Source: Spirochaetaceae bacterium
GTDB taxonomy: Bacteria; Spirochaetota; Spirochaetia; Treponematales; Breznakiellaceae
Assembly (NCBI GenBank): GCA_031257075.1
Contig: JAIRPM010000146.1
Span: forward strand, 1 to 5,720
DNA: 5,720 nt
Direction of reading: 5' to 3'
The notes beneath the pieces were generated by a model, which saw only the letters and a program-made list of their open reading frames with translations, made no database searches and had not been told where the DNA came from. The position numbers were made by a program, and so were the translations under genes. The stretch's first letter is position 1, and each line of letters opens with the position of its first letter. This document shows positions 1 through 5,659 of the stretch, piece by piece.

Positions 1-1
1 T

Positions 2-1213
2 TACAACGTTAAACTCTGGAATGATACTTCAACCGTCCGCGAATGCGCGCAATTGACACAGGCTGTCGGGGGCGATGATGCAGTTATTGCCGAAGTCCGC
101 AACCTCATGCTGCCGGGCTTTACAGCGCCCAAAATTCTTTGGCTTAAACAGCATAAGCCGGAAGCGTTTGCTCGTCTGCGCTATATCATGCTGCCTCACA
201 ATTACCTCAATTATCTCTTTACCGGCGCGTATAATGCGGAAGACGGCGATGCTTCCGGGACGGCGCTCTATGACGGGACACGGCGGCAGTGGTCAAAAAA
301 ACTCTGCGATGCCATTGACCCGAACCTTTTCAGCCTTTTGCCGCCGCTTATCGCATCGGACGCGCCCAACGGTTTTGTAACGGAGGCCGCCGCAAAACGC
401 TGGGGAATACCGGCCGGCATACCCGTATCTTCGGGAGGCGGCGATAATATGATGGCCGCTATCGGCACCGGCACGGTTGAAGACGGTTTTTTAACAATGA
501 GTCTGGGAACATCCGGTACGCTTTTCGGGTATTCGGATAAACCTATAGCCGACCCCAAAAACGGGCTTTCCGGCTTTAACGCATCCAGCGGCGGTTATCT
601 GCCGCTCCTCTGCACGATGAACTGCACGGTGGCAAGCGAAGAAACACGCAAACTTTTTAATATGGACGTAAAAGAATTCGACAATGAAGCGGATAAAGCG
701 CCCATCGGCGCGGGCGGCATTGTTTTCCTGCCGTTCTTTAACGGCGAGCGCACACCCAATCTTCCGAATGGGCGGGCGGGGATTAACGGGATAAGCGCCG
801 CGAACTGTTCCCGCGCCAATATAGCCCGTGCCGCATTGGAGAGTGCCATTTTCGGGATGCGCGGCGGCCTGGATGCCTTCCGTGCTTTGGGCTTTGCCCC
901 CCGTGAAATCCGCATAACCGGCGGCGGCAGCAAAAGCCGCATTTGGCGGCAAATGGCGGCGGATATTATGAACGTGCCGGTCAAACGCCCCGCTAACAGC
1001 GAGGCCGCCGCAATGGGCGGCGCGTTGCAGGCCCTTTGGTGCCTGTTCAAAGAGCAGGGAAAACCGGCACCGATAGCCGCTCTATGCGCCGGGCATATTT
1101 CCATCCGCGAAGATGAATGCGCCATGCCAAACCCGCAATCGGCGGCCGCTTATGAACAAGCATATACAGAATACCAAAAGTATCTGAAAACCCTCACGCC
1201 CCTGTTCAGGTAG
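2..1213 (+). CDS. xylB: Xylulokinase (FGGY carbohydrate kinase), 5'-truncated by the window edge
   Basis: Phosphorylates D-xylulose to D-xylulose 5-phosphate with ATP in the cytoplasm, feeding the pentose phosphate pathway. The frame is open from base 2, so 403 C-terminal residues are visible. Family members run about 480-510, so roughly 80-100 N-terminal residues are missing; the TTG at 53 is internal, because the preceding residues (VKLWNDTSTVREC) are already typical xylulokinase. Numbering visible residues from base 2, FGGY signature 1 is at 39-51 (GFTAPKILWLKQH). The catalytic-base aspartate is probably D148 in SSGGGDNMMAAIG, equivalent to D233 of E. coli XylB. The phosphate-binding loop SLGTSGT is at 167-173, FGGY signature 2 at 259-280, and the adenosine-site motif GGGSKSR at 307-313. 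The xylose/xylulose assignment rests on the overall look of these motifs; another FGGY pentulose kinase is possible. No partner gene (xylose isomerase, transporter) is in view. It converges on the methyltransferase gene with a 25-base gap. Confidence 0.9.
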   Translation, partial: YNVKLWNDTSTVRECAQLTQAVGGDDAVIAEVRNLMLPGFTAPKILWLKQHKPEAFARLRYIMLPHNYLNYLFTGAYNAEDGDASGTALYDGTRRQWSKKLCDAIDPNLFSLLPPLIASDAPNGFVTEAAAKRWGIPAGIPVSSGGGDNMMAAIGTGTVEDGFLTMSLGTSGTLFGYSDKPIADPKNGLSGFNASSGGYLPLLCTMNCTVASEETRKLFNMDVKEFDNEADKAPIGAGGIVFLPFFNGERTPNLPNGRAGINGISAANCSRANIARAALESAIFGMRGGLDAFRALGFAPREIRITGGGSKSRIWRQMAADIMNVPVKRPANSEAAAMGGALQALWCLFKEQGKPAPIAALCAGHISIREDECAMPNPQSAAAYEQAYTEYQKYLKTLTPLFR

Positions 1214-1240
1214 CCGGTGGCCGGGCGCGGGAAATTTTTT
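1212..1240 (+). terminator. Weak candidate terminator after xylB
   Basis: The short gap between the two convergent genes holds a GC-rich imperfect inverted repeat (CCGG-TGG-CCGG) followed, eight or nine bases later, by a run of six T. The stem is only four perfect pairs and the T-run is not adjacent to it, so this is a poor intrinsic terminator. It is the only candidate in the gap. Confidence 0.2.
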
Positions 1241-1862
1241 ATTTTGAGAAAACCGCGCTGCCGCACAAATCGCTTAAGGGTGTGTAGGGAACGTTGAATT
1301 CCCTGGAAAATCGCTGTACCGCTTCTTTTGCGCCGTATACTTTGCCGTTGTAATCATGTACGAATATGTAACCGCCCCTTTCAAGCCGTTGATAAAAATA
1401 GAGCAGCCCTTGGTATATAGGCTCGAACAAATCGGTGTCTATGCTTACAAACGCGAATTTTTCTTCTATGCCTTGAGTTGTTTGAGGGAAATAGCCTTTC
1501 TTCATTATACAATTGGAGGGATATTTCATTTTTTTCATTACTAATTCAATGTTATTGTTGGAAAAATCGTTTTCTTTTGCGTTACGGTTAAATTCTTTTT
1601 CTATTTCTATATCACGTTTGTCGAAACCGTTGAATGTATCAAACAGATATAATGTTTTGTCAGGGAAATGACCGTTAATCTTTTTTGCGAAATCCCCTTT
1701 GTAAACTCCCAATTCGGCCACACAGCCCCTTATCTTTTTATCTTTAATTTCTCCTGCTACTAATGCAAGCATTTGATAGCGGATTGTATCAGTCTGAGTG
1801 AATACTCGTATCAGCCATGCAATGACAATTCCCCGCACAAGCCGCACTATACCTGCAACCAC
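1239..1862 (-). CDS. TylF/macrocin O-methyltransferase-family SAM-dependent methyltransferase
   Basis: Predicted to transfer a methyl group from S-adenosylmethionine to a hydroxyl, in this family typically on a sugar or glycosylated product; the substrate cannot be inferred. The protein has 207 residues. SAM motif I is at 49-56 (AELGVYKG), followed by the acidic ribose-binding loop 74-80 (FDTFNGF). IDTDLFEP (141-148) and HDY (169-171) supply the acidic residues D142, D144 and D170 expected to bind the divalent metal and act in catalysis. GGYIFVHDYN and GAKEAVQRF are characteristic of the family. The first 21 residues are hydrophobic with spaced arginines and may lie on the membrane. The start is GTG, chosen because AAGGAGGT sits five bases upstream; the next Met is residue 31, inside the domain. 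About 39% GC by hand count against about 55% around it suggests horizontal acquisition. It appears monocistronic, with its own promoter and no glycosylation genes nearby. Confidence 0.85.
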   Translation of the reverse strand: MVAGIVRLVRGIVIAWLIRVFTQTDTIRYQMLALVAGEIKDKKIRGCVAELGVYKGDFAKKINGHFPDKTLYLFDTFNGFDKRDIEIEKEFNRNAKENDFSNNNIELVMKKMKYPSNCIMKKGYFPQTTQGIEEKFAFVSIDTDLFEPIYQGLLYFYQRLERGGYIFVHDYNGKVYGAKEAVQRFSREFNVPYTPLSDLCGSAVFSK

Positions 1863-1867
1863 TGTTT

Positions 1868-1875
1868 ACCTCCTT
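1868..1875 (-). promoter_or_regulatory. Strong Shine-Dalgarno for the methyltransferase
   Basis: AAGGAGGT on the minus strand matches the anti-SD of 16S rRNA perfectly and lies five bases before the GTG codon. It decides the start, since GTG would otherwise be a weak choice. Confidence 0.9.
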
Positions 1876-1914
1876 ATTGGTTATTGAATGTTTTTCCCTT
1901 TACAGGATGGAGAG

Positions 1915-1944
1915 ATTATACGCATACCGGTGAATTTTTGTCAA
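1915..1944 (-). promoter_or_regulatory. Consensus sigma-70 promoter of the methyltransferase gene
   Basis: On the minus strand TTGACA (1944-1939) and TATAAT (1920-1915) are both exact consensus hexamers separated by 18 bp. The predicted transcript starts near 1908 and gives a leader of about 45 bases carrying the strong Shine-Dalgarno. A promoter this good suggests high expression, or control by a repressor or other factor not visible here. Confidence 0.85.
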
Positions 1945-1960
1945 TGGCCCTGTACGCATA
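1919..1960. repeat. 8-bp direct repeat flanking the -35 box of the methyltransferase promoter
   Basis: TACGCATA occurs at 1919-1926 and again at 1953-1960, 34 bp apart, close to three helical turns. One copy overlaps the upstream edge of the -10 box and the other lies just upstream of the -35 box. The placement fits a regulator-binding pair, but a single 8-bp repeat in about 100 bp could be chance. Confidence 0.35.
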
Positions 1961-1994
1961 GTTAGCGTGAAAGACAATGGCGCCCTAAACCCTG

Positions 1995-2024
1995 TTGCGC
2001 TTTCGCTTTCAAAAAAACTATACT
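1995..2024 (+). promoter_or_regulatory. Probable promoter of the binding-protein gene, giving a leaderless or near-leaderless mRNA
   Basis: TATACT at 2019-2024 matches the -10 consensus at five of six bases. A weak -35, TTGCGC at 1995-2000 (three of six), lies 18 bp upstream, and an A-tract sits in the spacer. The -10 box ends only six bases before the ATG at 2031, so transcription should begin at or next to the start codon. The remaining intergenic DNA (1945-1994) between this and the divergent methyltransferase promoter shows no other feature I can support. Confidence 0.5.
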
Positions 2025-2030
2025 GCTTTT

Positions 2031-3020
2031 ATGAAGAAAAACACTGCGGCATCGAAACGCTTTGCGCCGCGAATGGCCGTACACATTCTTTTTTTGGGCG
2101 CGTTTTTGGCGGGTGCGGCTGCCCATGCCGAAACGGAATTCACCGTTTACGCGATAAAAGGCCCGTCCGGCGTGGCGCTTGTCGAATTGTTTGAGAAACC
2201 GCTTGCCGTTCCCGGTTTTACCATAAAAATGGATTTACTTGCCGATTCCGGCCAAATGGCGGCGCGGATGATTTCCGGTGAAATAAAAGCGGGCATCTTA
2301 CCCCCCAATATTGCCGCAAAAATCGCCGCTTCGGGAAAGCCGCTGCAAATTGCCGCCGTAACCGGTAACGGCATGCTTAGCCTGCTCAGCGCCGCGCCCG
2401 GTATTCAATCGGTCAAGGATTTGAAGGGAATAACCGTTTTTGTCGCGGGGCAAGGCGCCGTTCCCGAATACGTATTTCGCAAAGTTCTTGAAAAAAACGG
2501 CCTTCAGCCGGACAAAGATGTCAAACTTGATTTTTCATTAGCCTATCCCGAAATCGCGCAATCGTTGATAGCCAAACGGATACAGGCGGCCGTTTTGCCG
2601 GAGCCTTTTTCAACAATGGCGATGCAGAGTAACGCCGCCATACGCCGCATAAGCGCGCTTGAAACCGAATGGGGGCGCATTTCCGGCCAGCCCAATTACC
2701 CGATGACTGTACTGGCGGTCAACGCTGAATTTGCGCGGCAAAACCCGGCGCTCATAAAAGCGCTGCTCGGCAGGGTGAAAGAGTCAATTGCATGGGTAAC
2801 GGCGCACCCCGAACAGGCCGGGATTCTGTCCGAAAAATACGGCTTGGGCATAACGAAAACGGCCGCCGCATCTTCGGTGCCGCGCAGTAATTTTGTCTAT
2901 CAGGATGCCATGCAAGCCAAACCCGCGCTTGAAGCCTTGTTCAAGGCCTTCCTTGATTTTGCGCCGTCATCTATCGGAGGCAAAATGCCTGACGGCTCAT
3001 TTTATTACAAAGCGCCCTAG
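2031..3020 (+). CDS. Periplasmic substrate-binding protein of a NitT/TauT-type ABC importer
   Basis: Captures a small solute in the periplasm and delivers it to the permease encoded next door. The protein has 329 residues. Residues 1-33 form a signal peptide: basic start MKKNTAASKR, hydrophobic core ILFLGAFLAG, and likely cleavage after AHA (33). There is no lipobox cysteine, so the mature protein (about 296 residues) should be soluble. The mature part resembles the NMT1/THI5-like type II binding fold: a GPSGVALVELFEKP opening, a hinge region at SVKDLKGITVFVAGQGAVPEYVFRK, then EKNGLQPDKDVKLDF and a second lobe with AAVLPEPFS. Relatives bind nitrate, sulfonates or pyrimidine thiamine precursors; the ligand here is not readable. 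The ATG at 2031 was chosen because it begins a canonical signal peptide. A TTG at 1995 and the ATG at 2073 are alternatives, and none has a Shine-Dalgarno. The permease begins 79 bases downstream. Confidence 0.85.
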   Translation: MKKNTAASKRFAPRMAVHILFLGAFLAGAAAHAETEFTVYAIKGPSGVALVELFEKPLAVPGFTIKMDLLADSGQMAARMISGEIKAGILPPNIAAKIAASGKPLQIAAVTGNGMLSLLSAAPGIQSVKDLKGITVFVAGQGAVPEYVFRKVLEKNGLQPDKDVKLDFSLAYPEIAQSLIAKRIQAAVLPEPFSTMAMQSNAAIRRISALETEWGRISGQPNYPMTVLAVNAEFARQNPALIKALLGRVKESIAWVTAHPEQAGILSEKYGLGITKTAAASSVPRSNFVYQDAMQAKPALEALFKAFLDFAPSSIGGKMPDGSFYYKAP

Positions 3021-3029
3021 GCCAAACGA

Positions 3030-3050
3030 TGATTACATTGACTCTAATCA
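3030..3050. repeat. Inverted repeat, candidate operator
   Basis: TGATTA (3030-3035) and TAATCA (3045-3050) are a perfect six-base inverted repeat around a nine-base centre. Half-site centres are 15 bp apart. The centre contains the -35 hexamer of the promoter at 3039-3067, so a dimeric regulator bound here would block RNA polymerase. The stem is AT-rich and no T-run follows, so it is unlikely to be a terminator. Confidence 0.45.
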
Positions 3051-3067
3051 GCGTTGCCCCTTGTAGT
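3039..3067 (+). promoter_or_regulatory. Candidate internal promoter for permease-ATPase-ispE
   Basis: TTGACT (3039-3044, five of six) and TGTAGT (3062-3067, four of six) are separated by the optimal 17 bp in the spacer between binding protein and permease. Transcription would begin near 3074, about 25 bases before the permease start. It would allow the permease, ATPase and ispE to be expressed independently of the binding protein. Confidence 0.5.
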
Positions 3068-3099
3068 TTCTCATTTCGGTGCTTCCTTAGGCGGCTGCC

Positions 3100-3858
3100 G
3101 TGTTGAACAAAACCATTTTGTCCGAAAAAGGCGCATTTGCGGCGGGGATTGTTGTTTTTTGCGCCGTATGGTTTGCCGGAGCGGGCATAGTAAACAGTAA
3201 CCTCATCCTTCCCGGCCCTCTCGCCGTGATAACCCGTTTCATTGCGCTGCTAAAAGACGGCGCTTTTTACAAGGCGCTCGGCACTTCCGCCGTCCGGCTT
3301 TTTACCGGCCTTGTGATTTCAGCGCCCGCCGGTTTTCTTGCCGGCCTGGTCTGCGGCCTGAATAAACGCGCCTGCGCCTTTTTCCGCCCGTTGTTCACGG
3401 TGATTGCTTCTACCCCCGTTATGTCCGTTATTTTGATAGCCTATCTTGCGTTGGGCGCGGACAGAACGCCTGTGTTTACCGTGTTTTTGCTTGTCTTCCC
3501 CATAATTGTTTCCACTACCATCGAAGGCTTGCAGGCGGTCAGCCTTGAATTGCGCGAACTGTTTGAGGTTTACCGCCTTGGCCGTATGCAGCGGCTGCGC
3601 CACCTTTACCTGCCTGTTTTGATGCCCTTTCTAACCGGCGGAATCCGCGCGGCGCTTGCCCTCGGCTGGAAAGTAGTTGTCGCTGCGGAGGTACTTGTTC
3701 AGCCTATGAACGCGCTGGGCAGCGGAATTCAGAGGGCAAAGGCCTATCTTGAAACAGTCGAACTGTTTGCATGGACGCTGGCCGTCATTTTGGCTGCGGC
3801 GCTTTCGGACGTGGTGCTCAGACTATGCGCCCAATCTGCGGGAAAGGCCGGCCTATGA
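3100..3858 (+). CDS. ABC transporter permease, NitT/TauT (binding-protein-dependent) type
   Basis: Inner-membrane channel subunit of the importer, 252 residues, the usual length for this family. Six hydrophobic segments are visible at roughly 12-31, 67-87, 99-119, 124-142, 177-199 and 222-242. The cytoplasmic coupling (EAA) loop that docks on the ATPase is at 153-172, starting ELFEVYRLG and ending RHLYLP. LILPGPLAV (35-43) after the first helix and STPVMSVILIAYLALG (104-119) are typical of the family. The start is GTG, preceded at five bases by AGGCGG, a partial Shine-Dalgarno; TTG at 3103 is an alternative. The stop codon overlaps the ATPase start in an ATGA junction, so the two subunits are translationally coupled and should be made in matched amounts. 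The usual glycine of the EAA loop aligns with R159, and a glycine stands two places later at 161. Confidence 0.9.
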   Translation: MLNKTILSEKGAFAAGIVVFCAVWFAGAGIVNSNLILPGPLAVITRFIALLKDGAFYKALGTSAVRLFTGLVISAPAGFLAGLVCGLNKRACAFFRPLFTVIASTPVMSVILIAYLALGADRTPVFTVFLLVFPIIVSTTIEGLQAVSLELRELFEVYRLGRMQRLRHLYLPVLMPFLTGGIRAALALGWKVVVAAEVLVQPMNALGSGIQRAKAYLETVELFAWTLAVILAAALSDVVLRLCAQSAGKAGL

Positions 3859-4589
3859 CCATTGCTTGTGAGCATATCACTTTTGGTTTTGGCAAAAACA
3901 CCATTTTCAAGAATTTTTCCATGGCTTTTTTTGACGGCGGGGAAGAAGCCAATCCTGTTATGCTTCTAGGCGCTTCGGGCTGCGGGAAAACAACACTTTT
4001 GCGGTTGATAGCGGGACTTCTGCGCCCTCAAGCGGGAAAAATCAGCGCCTCAGGCGAGGCTGTGCCGGCTGCGGCGGTCGTTTTTCAGGAACCGCGCCTG
4101 TTAGCGCACCTTACGGCTTTGGAAAATATAATGCTCGTTTTGGAATCCGCGTTAGGAAAGGCGAAGGCGCGTGAACGAGCGCGGTATTTTTTGCGCCTCT
4201 GCGCAATGGAGGACTATGCCGACAGAAAACCCGCCGAACTTTCCGGCGGACAGCGCCACCGCATCGCCCTTGCCCGTGCTTGGAGTTATCCGGCGCCGCT
4301 TATTCTTATGGATGAACCTTTCCAATCACTTGATTTGCCGCTCCGTGTCCAACTTATGGATGCGGTTGCCGGCCTGCTCCATAACGAAAAACGTTTTGTG
4401 GTTGCCGTAACCCATGCGCCCCGCGAAGCGCTGTACATGGGAAAGCGCGTTATCGTGCTTGGCAAGGCGGCGGGGCATCCCGCTCGTGTTGTACTCGATG
4501 TTCCTGTTCTTGCCGGCAAACGGGAATTTGTATCGGAAAATTCCATCGCGTTGGAAAAAAAACTTATGGAGGCGCTGTCAAATGAATAA
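3855..4589 (+). CDS. ABC transporter ATP-binding protein, NitT/TauT type
   Basis: Hydrolyses ATP to power import through the adjacent permease, as a cytoplasmic homodimer. All motifs are intact over 244 residues: Walker A GASGCGKTT (39-47), Q-loop Q78 in VVFQEPRLL, ABC signature LSGGQ (129-133), Walker B LILMDEP (149-155) with catalytic E154, D-loop SLD (158-160), and H-loop H187 in VTHAPREA. FQEPRLLAHLTALENI is typical of the nitrate/sulfonate/taurine ATPase subfamily. The ATG at 3855 is used: it overlaps the permease stop by four bases, follows AAAGG by seven bases, and gives the family's normal N-terminus. A longer in-frame opening exists back to 3771 but lies inside the permease gene. The 3' end overlaps ispE by eight bases. 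There is no C-terminal regulatory domain. Confidence 0.93.
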   Translation: MTIACEHITFGFGKNTIFKNFSMAFFDGGEEANPVMLLGASGCGKTTLLRLIAGLLRPQAGKISASGEAVPAAAVVFQEPRLLAHLTALENIMLVLESALGKAKARERARYFLRLCAMEDYADRKPAELSGGQRHRIALARAWSYPAPLILMDEPFQSLDLPLRVQLMDAVAGLLHNEKRFVVAVTHAPREALYMGKRVIVLGKAAGHPARVVLDVPVLAGKREFVSENSIALEKKLMEALSNE

Positions 4590-5508
4590 TTCAATAACGT
4601 TGAAAACGCCCTGCAAAATTAACGCGCTTTTGAAAGTCGGGGAACGGCGGGAAGACGGTTTTCACAGTATCGAAAGCGTTTTTATCGCGCTGCCGCTTTA
4701 TGACACGCTTACATTTACGGCGCATCCGGCAAAGTCATTTTCCTGTTCTATTTTGATGAATTCGGAAACCATCCCTGCGGCGTTCGATGCGGTGTCGCTT
4801 CCCCTTGAAAAAAACATTGTTTATCGCGCTGCCGGCCTCTTTTCGGGGAAAAAAGCGCTGTCCTTTCACCTTGAAGTCCATATTCAAAAAGCCATTCCGG
4901 CGGGCGCCGGGCTGGGCGGCGCTTCTTCGGACGGCGCGGCGGCGCTTGCCGCGCTTAACCGTTTGTTTCCTTCCCCCTTTTCTCAGTATGAACTTATGGC
5001 GCTGGGCACTGAACTTGGCAGCGATGTTCCTTTTTTTATTATGGCGCTGGAAAATGCCTTGTGCGATTCGTGCGGCGGCGCTGACATAGAAGGCGGGCCT
5101 TTTTGCGCCTATGTAAGCGGGCGCGGCGAACATATCCTTAGAATACCGTGTCCGGTTAAAACGCCGTTTTGGACGGTTCTGGTTCATCCCGGTTTTTTTT
5201 CTTCGACCGCTCGCGCCTACGCGCTGCTCGATGAATACCGCGCCGCGCCGCGTCCGGCAAATGAGGAGGCCGCGCTCAACCATTTTTTGCCCGTTTTCCT
5301 CCAGCGGGGAAACCCCGAAGAGCGGGACGGTTATACAAAGTTGACAGCGGATTTGCAAACATATTCTCCGGCTATAATGGGATTGACCGGTTCAGGTTCT
5401 GTGTGTTACGCGATTTTTACAAACAGGCAAAGCGCGGAAACCGCCGCGTCCACCCTCAAAAACCGCTGGCCTTGGGTTTGGTCTGACAGCCATGACGCGA
5501 GCCTTTGA
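4582..5508 (+). CDS. ispE: 4-diphosphocytidyl-2-C-methyl-D-erythritol kinase (IspE)
   Basis: Uses ATP to phosphorylate the 2-hydroxyl of CDP-methylerythritol, the fourth step of the MEP pathway to isopentenyl diphosphate. The protein is a cytoplasmic GHMP kinase of 308 residues, slightly longer than the 283 of E. coli. The N-terminal substrate motif is TPCKINALLKVGERREDGFH, with catalytic K12; the usual PAKIN reads PCKIN. The ATP-binding glycine loop is GLGGASSD (110-117), preceded by IPAGA. GSDVPFF holds the catalytic aspartate D148. The C-terminal GHMP motif is GLTGSGSVCYAIF. The ATG at 4582 is chosen because GGAGG (4568-4572) lies nine bases upstream and the protein begins right at the family's first motif; the frame opens further upstream, but inside the ATPase gene. 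The eight-base overlap with the ATPase gene indicates cotranscription and coupled translation. No terminator is seen downstream. Confidence 0.95.
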   Translation: MNNSITLKTPCKINALLKVGERREDGFHSIESVFIALPLYDTLTFTAHPAKSFSCSILMNSETIPAAFDAVSLPLEKNIVYRAAGLFSGKKALSFHLEVHIQKAIPAGAGLGGASSDGAAALAALNRLFPSPFSQYELMALGTELGSDVPFFIMALENALCDSCGGADIEGGPFCAYVSGRGEHILRIPCPVKTPFWTVLVHPGFFSSTARAYALLDEYRAAPRPANEEAALNHFLPVFLQRGNPEERDGYTKLTADLQTYSPAIMGLTGSGSVCYAIFTNRQSAETAASTLKNRWPWVWSDSHDASL

Positions 5509-5556
5509 GGAAGCGGCCCGAAATTTCACCCACCACCCACTATCCACACGAACCGC

Positions 5557-5585
5557 TTGACATTTTTTTCAAAGTGCAGTATAGT
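5557..5585 (+). promoter_or_regulatory. Strong sigma-70 promoter downstream of ispE
   Basis: TTGACA (5557-5562, exact consensus) and TATAGT (5580-5585, five of six) are separated by exactly 17 bp, with a T-tract in the spacer. Transcription should begin around 5592. This starts a new transcription unit for the gene at 5660. The 48 bases between the ispE stop and the -35 box are rich in CCAC and contain no recognisable terminator. Confidence 0.85.
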
Positions 5586-5592
5586 AGAGGGA

Positions 5593-5629
5593 AAGGCTGG
5601 CAATACTTCCCAGTTTGGGGGGCGGCCTT
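5593..5629 (+). promoter_or_regulatory. Hairpin at the 5' end of the leader RNA
   Basis: The predicted transcript begins with a bulged hairpin. An outer seven-pair stem AAGGCUG/CGGCCUU (5593-5599 with 5623-5629) stacks on an inner seven-pair stem CUUCCCA/UGGGGGG (5606-5612 with 5616-5622) closed by a GUU loop. A six-base bulge (5600-5605) is on the 5' side. Three pairs are G-U. The structure starts within a base or two of the predicted +1 and leaves the ribosome binding site (5645-5650) free. I do not recognise a known riboswitch class; no T-run follows, so it is not an intrinsic terminator. Confidence 0.5.
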
Positions 5630-5659
5630 AGAATTACTTACATCGAGGAGACAAAGAAG

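Noticed and set aside
491..1125. Two long open frames on the minus strand within xylB
   Set aside because: They lie antisense to an unmistakable kinase; their predicted proteins are low-complexity and alanine/arginine-rich with no recognisable domain.
1201..1210. CCTGTTCAGG near-palindrome at the end of xylB as a terminator for the methyltransferase
   Set aside because: Four-pair stem with a two-base loop and no T-run on the minus strand; it is coding sequence of xylB.
1967..2194. Small open frame overlapping the start of the binding-protein gene
   Set aside because: No ribosome binding site, and it overlaps the clear signal peptide coding in another frame.
3771..3854. 28-residue N-terminal extension of the ATPase
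   Set aside because: It lies wholly inside the permease gene and adds nothing typical of the family; the ATGA overlap and Walker A position support the 3855 start.
4414..4581. 56-residue N-terminal extension of IspE
   Set aside because: It lies inside the ATPase gene; the start at 4582 has a Shine-Dalgarno and puts the substrate motif at the normal distance from the N-terminus.
4735..5358. A 207-residue open frame antisense to ispE
   Set aside because: Very Arg/Lys/Gly-rich product with no domain, opposite to a gene with all GHMP kinase motifs; a by-product of GC-rich codon use.
5341..5378. TTGACA and TATAAT, both exact consensus, inside the 3' part of ispE
   Set aside because: The hexamers are 26 bp apart, far outside the 16-18 bp range, and there is no extended -10 TG; the bases are explained by IspE codons.
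5513..5556. GCGG...CCGC pairing between ispE and the downstream promoter as a terminator
   Set aside because: Only four pairs with a loop of about 36 bases and no adjacent T-run; it does not resemble an intrinsic terminator.
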